Of a DNA stretch of 40,237 bases, positions 16,315 through 25,003 are shown piece by piece. Within the stretch, counting starts at the first letter, position 1. Each line of letters starts with the position of its first letter. Below the pieces are notes generated by a model. That model made no database searches, was not told where the DNA came from, and saw only the letters and a program-made list of their open reading frames with translations. The DNA is taken from positions 1 through 40,237 of IMG/VR virus record IMGVR_UViG_3300047317_000392; one strand, written 5' to 3'. Position numbers and translations under genes: made by a program. Source of the DNA: a virus.

Positions 16315-16628
16315 TGCAGCACCTCGCAAACCAGATCAACAAAGTCGCGTCCGGCCGCATCCGGCAGCACCGCGCGGATGTCGTAAGTCGTCGCGCCGTA
16401 CAGCACCCGCATGCCGGCGTCGACGCCGGTACGGTAGCGGATCCGGATGCTCGCCTGCACAACGGATATGGGTGCGTCGGCCTTGATCGTCTGCAGCCCT
16501 GACTTGTGCGCGATGTTCGCCCATACGGTTACCACATCCGCCCAGCCGTCGATAGGCTGGCCCACCTCGTCAAAGCCTGTTTGGCGCTGCTGGATCGTGA
16601 CGCGGCGGTTGAGTGCCCCGGCCTCCAT
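16311..16628 (-). CDS. phage head closure protein
   Basis: About 105 residues from the ATG at 16628 (MEAGALNRRVTIQQRQ); a GTG at 16643 would add five residues. The pattern is that of the small beta-barrel head closure (head-tail adaptor) family: LNRRVTIQQRQTGFDEVGQP, W(A)NI, IRIRYRTGVDAGMRVLYG and YDIRAVLPD. It should plug the connector after packaging and receive the tail. It overlaps the next gene by GTGA. Confidence 0.87.
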   Translation of the reverse strand: MEAGALNRRVTIQQRQTGFDEVGQPIDGWADVVTVWANIAHKSGLQTIKADAPISVVQASIRIRYRTGVDAGMRVLYGATTYDIRAVLPDAAGRDFVDLVCEVLQ

Positions 16629-16693
16629 CAGGCGCAGCCCCACGATCCATGAGCGGAAATCGCAGCCGATGCCATTTTCATGCCTCGCATAAG

Positions 16694-16714
16694 AAAAAAA
16701 CCGCTCAAGGCGGG
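16694..16714 (-). terminator. weak intrinsic terminator, second of a tandem pair in the late operon
   Basis: On the minus strand CCGC, five-base loop, GCGG is followed by seven T. The stem is short, but it directly follows a stronger hairpin at 16729-16750. Confidence 0.55.
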
Positions 16715-16728
16715 TCGTTGGGGAACTG

Positions 16729-16750
16729 AAAAAGCCACCCGGGGGTGGCT
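16729..16750 (-). terminator. intrinsic terminator inside the late operon (downstream of the 96-residue structural gene)
   Basis: On the minus strand AGCCACC, loop CCCG, GGTGGCT is followed by TTTTT. Together with the hairpin at 16694-16714 it separates the decoration/fibre genes from the head closure gene. Confidence 0.78.
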
Positions 16751-16753
16751 GGT

Positions 16754-17044
16754 CTATCTTTCTGCTACTCGAAGTTGGAACGACCTTCGATCTGTGCGCC
16801 CCTGGCTAGTCAGGATCTGGCACGAGACGGTGTAAAACATCTCACGTGCGCCACCGGACAACCAAAACGTAACGGCGCCACCATTGACTGCGGTAGCGTG
16901 GCCATCCGGGTTGATCGTCAACCCTGCGCCAGCCGTGATAGTCGGCGTGCCTTGGATGGTCTCGCCGGCAGCGAGCCAAGCCGACCAATCGACCCGATAG
17001 TCGAGGACTGCCGAAGGATCTTTCGGCGGAATCGTTGCGCTCAT
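16754..17044 (-). CDS. small beta-sandwich structural protein (fibre-tail adaptor-like)
   Basis: 96 residues with the recognisable pattern KDPSAVLDYRVDWSAWLAAG, then GLTINPDGHATAV, VTFWLSGGAR and TSQGRTDRRSFQLRV, an Ig-like beta sandwich common in phage structural regions and often annotated as fibre-tail adaptor. It overlaps the stop of the Gly-rich protein gene (17041-17044), so the two are probably partners. Two hairpins follow it. Confidence 0.7.
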   Translation of the reverse strand: MSATIPPKDPSAVLDYRVDWSAWLAAGETIQGTPTITAGAGLTINPDGHATAVNGGAVTFWLSGGAREMFYTVSCQILTSQGRTDRRSFQLRVAER

Positions 17045-18426
17045 GCGGGAATCTCCAATAGCCGGTATTCGCTCAATACAGCGGTAATGCGGGATTCCGC
17101 GTCTGTCGAGTCAACGCGGTCGTCTGACGGCACGATTAAGACGCGCGCCTCATGGGTAATTACAACTACTCGTGACTCAGCCTCGACTGCCACGATTACT
17201 GGATCTGGCTCCGCGCCAGGATCGGCCGCGAACAACACGGCCGCCATCTCGGCCATGCCGGGCGCCTGATTCGAGGCACCGGCACCTATGATCGCCACGC
17301 CACCAGCAGCAGAAGCGGAGTCGCGCGCCTGAGTGCTTGCAGCGCTGCCCTGCGAAACGCTGCCGATTGCGCCCGTTGCGCTGGTCGCATTGGGTGCCTG
17401 GGCGGCAGCACCAGAACCAGAAACGCCAACTGCGCCCGCAGCCGAGCCTGTGCTGAGGGCCTGGGTGGAAGCGCTTCCCCCCGAGAGGGCCGCGCCGCCC
17501 GCAGCCGAGGCACTGTCCTTGCCTTCTGTGGATGCGGCAGCCCCTGATATAGCTGCAGAGCCGGAAGATGCCCCGAAGTCCTTCCCTTCGGTTGCCGAAC
17601 CGGAGCCCGACACCACGACCGCACCGGATGACGAACCAGTGTTGACGCTCTGCGTGGATGCGGCAGTGCCGGTCGAGCTACCACCGGTTGGCGTGTAGGT
17701 GATACGGATTTCGCCGCGAGCACCTGCGCCGCCAGTCGTGGCAGCGGAATTGGTGCCGCCACCGCCGCCCCCGCCACCAGGAGCGCCGCCCGCGCCGCCG
17801 TTGCCAGAGTTGCCATACCCGCCGCCGCCACCTGCGCCAATGCCGCCGGTGCCACCCGTGGGAGTGCCTGACGTGCCGCCAACGCCGCCAGTCCCGGTGC
17901 TGTTCGCCCCGGCGCCACCGGTGGTCGCGCCTGCCGCGCCATTACCGCCGTTCGAGCCATTGCCACCAGCAACGCCTGCCGAGCCGCCACCGCCGCCCGC
18001 GTTACTGGTGCCGCCCGTACCGCCGTTGCCGCCAGATGTTTTGGTCGCCCCCTTGCCGGACGCTAGAGCGCCGCCGACACCGCCCGCCGATGCCCCGGCA
18101 ATGCCGCCGCCCTTCGCGGCGATGGTCGACAGGGCCAGGGTGCTCCCATTGAACCATGTGTCGCCACCGGCCTTAGCCGCCGCGCCGGCCGTTTCGCCCG
18201 CGCCACCAGCACCGATTGCGTAAGCGATCGAACCGCTGGTGCCGAGGACAACATTGGGCGTGGACGAGTAGGCGCCGCCGCCGCCCCCGCCCGAGCCGTT
18301 TGACGAAAAGTTGAAGCTTGAGCCGCCCGCCCCCGCGCCGATCACCTCGACGAGATCGGCGGTCCCTGGGAAGTCGCCGGGTATAGTCCAGCTAGTGCCG
18401 GACGTGAGGACGACAACAGTAGCCAC
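17041..18426 (-). CDS. glycine-rich fibre or decoration protein with tandem repeats
   Basis: 461 residues. Residues 1-45 are a beta domain (TSGTSWTIPGDFPGTADLVEVIGAGAGG-type start seen in Gly-rich tail proteins). Residues about 28-235 are more than half Gly/Ala, with poly-Gly runs, as in the receptor-binding tips of some phage fibres. Residues about 255-400 hold six to seven copies of a Ser/Ala/Gly unit of about 21 residues (ASTQ...GSAAGAVGVSGSG). The end has alternating VEAESRVVVI / EARVLIV / ESRITAV / EYRLLEIP strands. Lying between head genes, it may be a capsid fibre rather than a tail fibre. Confidence 0.68.
   Translation of the reverse strand: MATVVVLTSGTSWTIPGDFPGTADLVEVIGAGAGGSSFNFSSNGSGGGGGGAYSSTPNVVLGTSGSIAYAIGAGGAGETAGAAAKAGGDTWFNGSTLALSTIAAKGGGIAGASAGGVGGALASGKGATKTSGGNGGTGGTSNAGGGGGSAGVAGGNGSNGGNGAAGATTGGAGANSTGTGGVGGTSGTPTGGTGGIGAGGGGGYGNSGNGGAGGAPGGGGGGGGTNSAATTGGAGARGEIRITYTPTGGSSTGTAASTQSVNTGSSSGAVVVSGSGSATEGKDFGASSGSAAISGAAASTEGKDSASAAGGAALSGGSASTQALSTGSAAGAVGVSGSGAAAQAPNATSATGAIGSVSQGSAASTQARDSASAAGGVAIIGAGASNQAPGMAEMAAVLFAADPGAEPDPVIVAVEAESRVVVITHEARVLIVPSDDRVDSTDAESRITAVLSEYRLLEIPA
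17260..17670 (-). repeat. tandem repeats of about 63 bp in the Gly-rich protein gene
   Basis: Six to seven degenerate copies encoding units of about 21 residues, each beginning near AST(Q/E) and ending near VSGSG or ALSGG. Copies differ, so this is not a recent exact duplication. Boundaries are approximate. Confidence 0.65.
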
Positions 18427-18434
18427 GGCGCGCC

Positions 18435-18848
18435 TTAGTTGGCGTTGGTGTAGGTCGAGCTGGTGACGGAGACAGTCTGATTCTGGGCGATGTTGGTGTT
18501 GTTCAGGTTGAGGTCAGCTCCCGAGATGCCGACCGTGCCGTCGATGTGAGCAGTGCCGCCCGAGGTGGTCAGGCGATACCACGTGGCGACGGTGCCGCCA
18601 GCAGCGCCCGCCGTGCCGGTGCCGTTCGCGATGGCATTCAGCGTGACGACGCCGCCCGAGGCCGCCGGGGCGAAGGTCGCGTTGCAGGTGAGCGTTGCAA
18701 GCAGAACCTGGGCGCCGACTGCGGTATCGGGGCTGGCCGGTTGCGTACCACTGTAGATGTTGAGCAGAGCCGATGCACCCAGTTTCGTGGCGATGGCGTC
18801 CTGCTGAGCATTCTTGAGGGCGGCGCTGTACTTGAGGTTCGATGCCAT
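18435..18848 (-). CDS. conserved phage structural protein, possible head decoration
   Basis: 137 residues from the ATG at 18848 (two residues shorter than the longest frame). The pattern LNIYSGTQPASPDTAVGAQVLLA, AATWYRL-like and GTVGISGADLNLNNTNIAQNQTVSV is a widespread phage family that lies near connector or tail genes. It is almost all beta, with no enzymatic motif. Its place right after the head-tail connector suggests a decoration or adaptor role, which is inference. Confidence 0.68.
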   Translation of the reverse strand: MASNLKYSAALKNAQQDAIATKLGASALLNIYSGTQPASPDTAVGAQVLLATLTCNATFAPAASGGVVTLNAIANGTGTAGAAGGTVATWYRLTTSGGTAHIDGTVGISGADLNLNNTNIAQNQTVSVTSSTYTNAN

Positions 18849-18905
18849 GGGCAAATTCCTTGGTGCGTTACGGGGTGAACCCGCTGCGTTGATCGGTGGC
18901 GCGCA

Positions 18906-19580
18906 TCAGACGTAGCTTCTGATCCGATACGGGTCGAGCAGGGAATCCACGTAAGGCAGCTCCTGCACCGTAATGCGCTGAGCCACGGAGACTTCCTCCC
19001 GGTTCGCATACAGCGCGCCGACGCGGAGCAGAATCCATGACTTGATGCCGGCCGGAACCGCCGTGGCGTCGCCGTAGCCGACCGTATAGCTGATCTGCAC
19101 AGCGTTGGTGGTGTTCTGCGTATCAGGCCAGTACGTGCCAGGCGCCGGCGTCAGAACGCCGGGATCGCTCATGTTGTCGACAACGTATTGCGTCGGGTCG
19201 AGCGTCTGCAGCGCGCCGGCCGCGTCGATGTACTTCACCGAGTCCACGGATTGCAGTGCCGGGAATGGCAGATCGATCTTGCTGCCACGGAACCGCACAG
19301 AATAGTTGCGCATCGTCATCCACGCGGCCGGCAATTGATCGACCGGAACATAACCGGGGATCACGCCGTAATACGTGTAGAACGGGAACGCATCGAGCGC
19401 CAGCAGCCATTTCTGCGTGACGAACGCGCGTCGGCATACGTTCTCCGCATGGGCGCGCGATGCACTGATAAGCATCGTGATTAACGTGTCCTCGGTCGAG
19501 TCATCGACGCGCAGATGCAGCTTTGCCTCTGCGAGCGTTACCGGCTCGACAGCCGGCGCCTGCGTTAATCTGAGGCCCAT
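18906..19580 (-). CDS. head-tail connector protein (gp6-like)
   Basis: 224 residues. The start has the family pattern PAVEPVTLAEAKLHLRVDDSTEDTLI followed by a helix ISASRAHAENVCRRAF; the end has QISYTVGYGDATAVPAGIKSWILLRVGALYANRE, both typical of the phage gp6-like connector family. It forms the ring below the portal. It lies after the capsid and before head closure, as in HK97-type phages. Confidence 0.88.
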   Translation of the reverse strand: MGLRLTQAPAVEPVTLAEAKLHLRVDDSTEDTLITMLISASRAHAENVCRRAFVTQKWLLALDAFPFYTYYGVIPGYVPVDQLPAAWMTMRNYSVRFRGSKIDLPFPALQSVDSVKYIDAAGALQTLDPTQYVVDNMSDPGVLTPAPGTYWPDTQNTTNAVQISYTVGYGDATAVPAGIKSWILLRVGALYANREEVSVAQRITVQELPYVDSLLDPYRIRSYV

Positions 19581-19583
19581 GGA

Positions 19584-19862
19584 TTAGCCTGCGACGATGG
19601 GATCGGCTGCGGAGGCATCCGCATCCTTGCTCTCGATCACCGCGGCAGCCAGATCGGCGGCAGCGGCAGGATCTTCGAGTACCACCACGGCAGCGCCTTG
19701 CTCAGCGGCGTAGGCGATCGCGTCCGGGTGAGCGTCAACCGCGCCAGCGGCGGACAGCGCCTTGATGACCTTTTCGGGGCCCTCAACAATCTGGCCGCAT
19801 TTGACGCCCAGGCTAGGGTTATCGGAAAGCACGCGGGCTCTCGCGGTCTGAATCTTTGCCAT
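19584..19862 (-). CDS. small phage head-region protein of unknown function
   Basis: 92 residues: a beta strand with KIQTARARVLSDNPSLGVKCGQIVEG, a short helix, and an acidic, Ala-rich C-terminus. It lies between the capsid and connector genes, where many HK97-type phages carry a protein of about this size with a similar KCGQIVEGP region. It may be a head accessory protein; no function is known to me. Confidence 0.65.
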   Translation of the reverse strand: MAKIQTARARVLSDNPSLGVKCGQIVEGPEKVIKALSAAGAVDAHPDAIAYAAEQGAAVVVLEDPAAAADLAAAVIESKDADASAADPIVAG

Positions 19863-19921
19863 GCACTACTCCAAAGAGGCGCGGCGAGGCGAAGCCCGCC
19901 GCCGGTTGGGTCACGCGCCGA

Positions 19922-21181
19922 TCAGGTTGCGGAGTTGGCGTAGTACTTGACCGCGCCGCCCACGTCGATCAGGTTGCCGCCGGTGCGCAGGAATCCCACG
20001 AAGCCGATCTGGCCGTTCAGCGTGAAGGCAGAGTCGGTCATGCGGAACAGGGTCAGGTCCATCACGTCGCGGATGACGTACTTGGAGAGTTGGCCGAACA
20101 GGATGGACTTGGCGTTCGCAGCCATCACCGGCATGTGCTGGTTGATGTAGATCGGACGGCCCATCAGGCGATCAGGGGCGCCGCCCTCGATCATGGCGCC
20201 GGCCTCGTAGCCAGGCACGAAGATCGGGCGGCCTTGGGTGTCCTTGATCTTTCGGATCACCTTGACCGATGTGTCGTGCATCATGTAACCGACGCCGGGT
20301 TGGCTGCGGTATGCCGGGTCAACGGAGTGCTCCAGATCGACCAGGTCGTCATAGACCACGCTCAGGGTCTGGCCGGTGGTGCCGACCTTGCCGGATGGGG
20401 AGGCCGTGACGATGCCATTCGGTGCCGTGGTGCCGTCGCCGATCGTGAAGTGCTTGTTCTGGATGCGGCCCAGGCGCATCGCCAGCAAAGTCTGGATGTA
20501 GGCTTCCAGATCGATAAAAGCGTCCTGAATGAGCTCGAACGGCAGTGCGATCTTCTTGGACGAGTACTTGAACACGTTCAGCGCCAGATTGCTGAACGTC
20601 GTGTCCAGGCCGGTCACCGGGCCGTTCTGGCCGACGATCTCGCCTTCTTCAGCGGTCGGATCGGTCGCCGGGAAGTTCATGGCAGCGCCGGTACCGGTGC
20701 GGATCGGATGAGCTACAGCGCGCATGCCGCCGAATGCCTTCATGGCGATCTCCAGAGAACGCTGGTATTCGGTGGCCACGGTAAAGCCGCCCTCGGTCGT
20801 GGTCGTCGTCGACATCGCGTTGCGGATGTCCGGGGTCTGGCGTGCCAGCATACGGGCGCGGTCAGCATCGGCCATGTTCGAGAGGCCGCCAGCCATGAAG
20901 GAGCGCAACGCCTTGGATTCATCGCTTTGCGATGCGGGATTGCGCGTTGCGGCATTGAGCGCGGCGACATGCTGCGCAGCAGGATCTTCGGCGGCGAGCT
21001 GAGCGCGACGATTCTCGCGGGTAATGTCGCCGTCGATGGCCTCGATTTCTGCCAGGATGGCGTCCATCTTCTCGGCTTCGGCGGATGGCATGCGCTCGTT
21101 GGCCGGGTACTTGTTGTTGATCTCGTTTGCGGCCTTGGCCTTGGCGTTACGCAGTTCGCGCAGTTGAGCCAGCTTAGTCAT
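19922..21181 (-). CDS. major capsid protein, HK97 family
   Basis: 419 residues. The N-terminus (about 1-65) is charged coiled coil (LAQLRELRNAKAKAANEI), the scaffolding delta domain that is removed on maturation. Cleavage is expected near residues 110-130, around RNAMSTTTTTEGG. The remainder has the HK97 fold pattern, with GGFTVATEYQRSLEIAM, PFELIQDAFIDLEAYIQTLLAMRLGRIQNKHFTIGDG, GYMMHDTSVKVIRKIKDTQGRPIFVPG and GRPIYINQHMP. A ClpP-like protease is encoded just upstream. No separate scaffold gene is present. Confidence 0.95.
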   Translation of the reverse strand: MTKLAQLRELRNAKAKAANEINNKYPANERMPSAEAEKMDAILAEIEAIDGDITRENRRAQLAAEDPAAQHVAALNAATRNPASQSDESKALRSFMAGGLSNMADADRARMLARQTPDIRNAMSTTTTTEGGFTVATEYQRSLEIAMKAFGGMRAVAHPIRTGTGAAMNFPATDPTAEEGEIVGQNGPVTGLDTTFSNLALNVFKYSSKKIALPFELIQDAFIDLEAYIQTLLAMRLGRIQNKHFTIGDGTTAPNGIVTASPSGKVGTTGQTLSVVYDDLVDLEHSVDPAYRSQPGVGYMMHDTSVKVIRKIKDTQGRPIFVPGYEAGAMIEGGAPDRLMGRPIYINQHMPVMAANAKSILFGQLSKYVIRDVMDLTLFRMTDSAFTLNGQIGFVGFLRTGGNLIDVGGAVKYYANSAT

Positions 21182-21230
21182 GTGGACTGCTCCGATGAAG
21201 GTTTGACCGCTCGCGCAGGTCGTAGGGGCG

Positions 21231-21252
21231 AAAAAAAACCGCCAGGAGGCGG
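21231..21252 (-). terminator. intrinsic terminator between protease and capsid genes
   Basis: On the minus strand CCGCC, loop TCCT, GGCGG is followed by eight T. The core matches the hairpin at 15468-15490. Confidence 0.78.
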
Positions 21253-21276
21253 CTGTTCTCAGTTGCGCGAGGCGCG

Positions 21277-22014
21277 TTACTGATAGTTGAGGCGATTCAG
21301 CATGCGCAGGCGCTGTTGCTGGCGATCGCGGTGTTCATTGGTGATGGCGTCGATCTGCTCGGGCTTGCCTGCCGGCTTCGGCGCGTTTGCATAGGCGCTC
21401 AGATCCCATGAGGCTTGCGCCTTGGGCGCGTTCCCCGAGATGCGATCAGCAAGGCCGGCATCCACAGTCTCTTGAGCCGTGAACCACGTTTCGGCATCCA
21501 TGAGCGCCTTCATCTCGTCGGCGCCCTTGCCGTTGCGCTTAGCGTACTGACTGGCGATCACGCCATCCGTCTTGTCCAGCAGCGCTGCAGTCGCTGTCAG
21601 GTCGGCTGAATTGCCGATGGCAAAGGTCCAGGCGCAGTGGATCATGTACATGGCGCCGTCGCTGATCTCCACCTCGTCGGCGGCCGATGCGATCACCGTC
21701 GCAGCGCTCGCGGCCAGTCCGTCGATATGGGCAATCACCTTGGCGCCGGTGTCGCGGATGGCCGCAACGATGGCTTGAGCGGCAAACACATCGCCGCCCG
21801 GGGAATTGATGCGCAAATGCAGCGTTCCGCCATTGATCGAGCGGATTTGCGGCACCAAAGCCTGCGCCGACACGCCGCCCCACCACTCGGCGGTGGCCTC
21901 ATCCGACACAATCGCGTCGTAGATGTAGATGGTGGTGTCTTCGCCGTTCGTTTCGAGCGCACGCGGCGCGGCCTGCCGGCGATTGCTTGCCAGCAGCTTG
22001 ATTAGCTTGTTCAT
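21277..22014 (-). CDS. head maturation protease, ClpP-like (S14)
   Basis: The start chosen is ATG at 22014 with AAGGA four bases ahead, giving 245 residues; the longer frame to 22080 overlaps portal coding sequence and lacks a site. ClpP features: LRINSPGGDVFAAQAI, GLAASAATVIAS with the nucleophile Ser at 103, and MYMIHCAW with the His at 126. It should degrade the capsid delta domains inside the prohead. It lies between portal and capsid, the usual place. Confidence 0.93.
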   Translation of the reverse strand: MNKLIKLLASNRRQAAPRALETNGEDTTIYIYDAIVSDEATAEWWGGVSAQALVPQIRSINGGTLHLRINSPGGDVFAAQAIVAAIRDTGAKVIAHIDGLAASAATVIASAADEVEISDGAMYMIHCAWTFAIGNSADLTATAALLDKTDGVIASQYAKRNGKGADEMKALMDAETWFTAQETVDAGLADRISGNAPKAQASWDLSAYANAPKPAGKPEQIDAITNEHRDRQQQRLRMLNRLNYQ

Positions 22015-22021
22015 GGTGTCC

Positions 22022-23347
22022 TTACGCGGTTGCCGGATCGGGCGGGGTATCGGTCGGCGCCGCGGCAGAAGCCGGCGCAACGCCCTTGTTCACTTCGTCA
22101 CCGCCCTCAATCGGGGGCAACAGCTTCATGTGACGGACTTCGTTGATCGAAAGCCAGCCCGGCTCGCCCGCGCGACCCAATGCGACGCGCAGCGCCTCGT
22201 TTTCGGTCTTCAGGTCACCGCGCTCGATGCCGGAAACGTCGAATTCCACGAAGTATTTTTCGCGGCTGGGCCACAGTTTGCGGTTGAATTCCTGCTCGAA
22301 CTTGCGCAGATCGCGCAGCAACGTGTACTTGACGAAGCCGCGGCCCATGTTTTCCTGGCCGGTGCCCCACGAGGTCGATTTCTCGGTGCTGCCAACCATG
22401 AACGGAGGAACGCCCAAGATCCGGCAGATTTCCTCCAGGTTCCAGCTGGACGTCTGCAGGATCTGCGAATCAACCGCGGACATGGTGAGCTGCTGCACCT
22501 TCAGGCCGCCAGTCAGGATGGCCGGCAGATGCGAGTTGGCAACGCCGCTATGGCGCTCGCCCCACGTCGCGCGCAGCAGCCGCGCCTGATCCTCGCCGAT
22601 ATTCCCATCCATCGTCAGTGCGAAGTCAGGGCGCGCGCCATTCGAGAAGAATCGGGCGCTGTACTCCGCCGCCGCCAGAGACGTGCCGATGGACTGGCGC
22701 GCGGCGTAGGTGATCGGGCTGGGGCTGCGGATGCCGTCAAAGCCCAGGCTCGGAATGTGGATCATGTCCGCAGGGCTCAGCACGTACATCTCGCCAACCA
22801 GCGGCTGCACGCGATAGAACAGTTCGCCTACGCTGTCACGGAAGGGCTGCACGCGCAGCGGGTGGTGCGCCTTGAAGCCGGTAACCTTGTTGCTGCGGAA
22901 GGATGGGCGAATGATCTCGGCAAAGCAGTCGCCATAGAACAGCCGCGCGCTGACCATGTATTCCCAAAACACCGCGGAGGAAATATCCGCCTCGGGCTGC
23001 TCGTTCAGCAGCCACCAGTACGGGTGCTCGACCCTGGCGCGGCCGTCCGGCGTGCGCTCGTAAATCGGCATCGGCAGCGTCGAGATTGCTCCGGCGATCA
23101 GTGCCACGCAGGCATAGACCGCCGATACCTTCATCGCGGTCGTTTCGTTCACCACCGGGCCGGCATTGCTGATCGCGCCGCCGCCAATGATGTTCGCCAG
23201 TTCCTGCACCGTCAGACTCTGGCGCGTCTCGTTCAGGTTGTTGATGCGCCCGGTCGCTTCCGGCCCATGCTGAGCGCGCCAAGCATTGAGCACGACAGAG
23301 CCCGGCACTGCGGCCTTGGCCTGTGCGTTCTTGAATGCCTCGCTCAT
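22022..23347 (-). CDS. portal protein, HK97 family
   Basis: 441 residues. The portal pattern includes LTVQELANIIGGG, AVYACVALIAGAISTLPMPIYER, HPYWWLLNEQP, WEYMVSARLFYGDCFAEI and ICRILGVPPFMVGSTEKSTSWGTG. The dodecameric portal is the DNA gate at the head vertex and binds the terminase. It overlaps the TerL stop by ATGA at 23344-23347. Confidence 0.95.
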   Translation of the reverse strand: MSEAFKNAQAKAAVPGSVVLNAWRAQHGPEATGRINNLNETRQSLTVQELANIIGGGAISNAGPVVNETTAMKVSAVYACVALIAGAISTLPMPIYERTPDGRARVEHPYWWLLNEQPEADISSAVFWEYMVSARLFYGDCFAEIIRPSFRSNKVTGFKAHHPLRVQPFRDSVGELFYRVQPLVGEMYVLSPADMIHIPSLGFDGIRSPSPITYAARQSIGTSLAAAEYSARFFSNGARPDFALTMDGNIGEDQARLLRATWGERHSGVANSHLPAILTGGLKVQQLTMSAVDSQILQTSSWNLEEICRILGVPPFMVGSTEKSTSWGTGQENMGRGFVKYTLLRDLRKFEQEFNRKLWPSREKYFVEFDVSGIERGDLKTENEALRVALGRAGEPGWLSINEVRHMKLLPPIEGGDEVNKGVAPASAAAPTDTPPDPATA

Positions 23348-24999
23348 AGGATATATATGCCTGGTGTAGGTGCGGGTTGCGGGTTAAGGCTCATCAGGTT
23401 GACGGCGTTGAACGTCGCCATCAGCGGGTCTATCTTTGCGCTGCCGCTGGCCTGCTTGGTAATAAGGATCGCGTTTCCGCGCGGCTCGACCTTGGCGTTA
23501 CCGACGCACCAGGCCATCATTGGTTGCCCGCCGTGGACAATCACGCCCTCAGCCAGCTTGCGCTCGGTGGTCTTGATCGCGCCGCCCAGCTTCCAGCCTT
23601 GCGATACGCCGACGATCTTTTCTTCTGGTACGCCAGCTTCGGCCAGCGCGTCCAAAATTGCACCGATTCCGGCAGGGTCGCAACCGACCTTGTCCAGCAG
23701 GCCGGATTCCTCGATCCGCACCACGTGGCCGGCAAGTTCCATCACGTCATCGCCGATGGTCTTCACCAGCGTCAGGTGACCGTCCTTGGCGAAGTCAGCG
23801 AAGCGCGCGGCCTCCGACTTGCGGCGCTCCAGCACGGACGGGTGCGCCCAAGCATGCGTCCACAGAAGCCATTTGCCGGTGCCCTTCTCCCGTCCCAGCA
23901 CCGCCAGGCCGAGCAAGTCGTCCAGGCCGCCGCCGTCGATGCCAACGTCGATCACGTCAGATCGGGCAATCAGGTCGTCCAGCGAGAGCGCCGGGATGGC
24001 CTGCTGCTCCCAAAAGTCGGCGCCGGCCCAGCGGTCGGAGCGCAGGGCAAGGCCGATCTCGACGTTCCCATGCTTCGCCAGGAAGCCGCGGAACGACTCT
24101 TCGCCGCCCTGCTGTGCCTTCGCAAACTCGCGATGCAGGAACTCCTCGTCGACCGAATACCCCAGATTCGGGTTAACCATCGCTAGGTTTTCGACCTTCA
24201 GGTGTTCCTTGGCTGCCACCATCTCGGGCGGGTGCTCGAAGATCACCGGCACGAACCGCTTATCAACGATCTTGCCGTCGCGCACGTCCCGCGCATACTG
24301 CAGTTTCTGCTTGAAGACGCCGGCTGGCGGGTCGTCAGACTGCGTGGTCAGGTAGATCACGAAGCCCTCGGGCCGCGACGCAAGGCCGCCAATGGCCTCG
24401 CGCAGCATGTTCTCGGCGTTGGGCTGCTTGCCGAACAGCCACAATTCGTCGACCAGCGTGCCAACCGACTTCTTGCCGCCCACTGTGTTGGAGTCGGCCG
24501 CCACAACCTTGAGCGTCGCGCCGCTCCGCCGGTGGGTAATGGTCTTGATGTGGGTCTGGACTTGCATCAGCGTGTCCAGGTCCTCATCTTTCTGCACCAT
24601 GTCCCGAGCCGGCGCAAAGGCATTGTTTGCAACCTCAAGCGTCGGCGCGAGAATCACGAACTCAGCCGACTGCCGCCAATTCAGGATCTCCGCCGTCAGC
24701 ATGATCCCGGCTGCAATTGTTGATTTGCTATTTTTCTTTGGCAGGCAGATGAACCACTCGGTAATCAGCCGCCGCCCGGTCTCCGGGTCATACGCACCGA
24801 AGATCGACGCCACCAGGTCAAACACCCACTGCGCGCACGACTCGCCAAAGGTCGGGCTGCCAGGCGCATCCACGATCTTGAGCTGCCGGAAAACCTCCAG
24901 GGCCTGCTCAGCCTGCTCAGGGAAGATGGGGGGCGGAATGATGGACTCGCCGCGCTTGAGCCGATCGGCCCAGTCAACGCAGGCGGTAGTCCATCCCAT
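23344..24999 (-). CDS. terminase large subunit (Terminase_1 family)
   Basis: 551 residues. The ATPase part has a Walker A-like FICLPKKNSKST (about 84-94) and Walker B LVDELWLF with Asp184-Glu185. The nuclease part has DVGIDGGGLDDLLGLAVLG (Asp351, Asp355, Asp360/361), the RNase H-like acidic cluster that cuts the concatemer. A ribosome site AGGAAG precedes the ATG at 24999. HK97-type relatives with this TerL and a nearby HNH gene usually cut cos sites (family knowledge). Confidence 0.95.
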   Translation of the reverse strand: MGWTTACVDWADRLKRGESIIPPPIFPEQAEQALEVFRQLKIVDAPGSPTFGESCAQWVFDLVASIFGAYDPETGRRLITEWFICLPKKNSKSTIAAGIMLTAEILNWRQSAEFVILAPTLEVANNAFAPARDMVQKDEDLDTLMQVQTHIKTITHRRSGATLKVVAADSNTVGGKKSVGTLVDELWLFGKQPNAENMLREAIGGLASRPEGFVIYLTTQSDDPPAGVFKQKLQYARDVRDGKIVDKRFVPVIFEHPPEMVAAKEHLKVENLAMVNPNLGYSVDEEFLHREFAKAQQGGEESFRGFLAKHGNVEIGLALRSDRWAGADFWEQQAIPALSLDDLIARSDVIDVGIDGGGLDDLLGLAVLGREKGTGKWLLWTHAWAHPSVLERRKSEAARFADFAKDGHLTLVKTIGDDVMELAGHVVRIEESGLLDKVGCDPAGIGAILDALAEAGVPEEKIVGVSQGWKLGGAIKTTERKLAEGVIVHGGQPMMAWCVGNAKVEPRGNAILITKQASGSAKIDPLMATFNAVNLMSLNPQPAPTPGIYIL

Positions 25000-25003
25000 C
25001 AGG

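Noticed and set aside
21929-23779. 616-residue open frame antisense to the portal gene (and similar long frames at 12128-13558, 19856-21283, 7671-8624)
   Set aside because: They lie wholly opposite well-identified genes, have low-complexity Arg/Ala/His-rich translations, and arise from third-position GC bias. No ribosome sites or family patterns.
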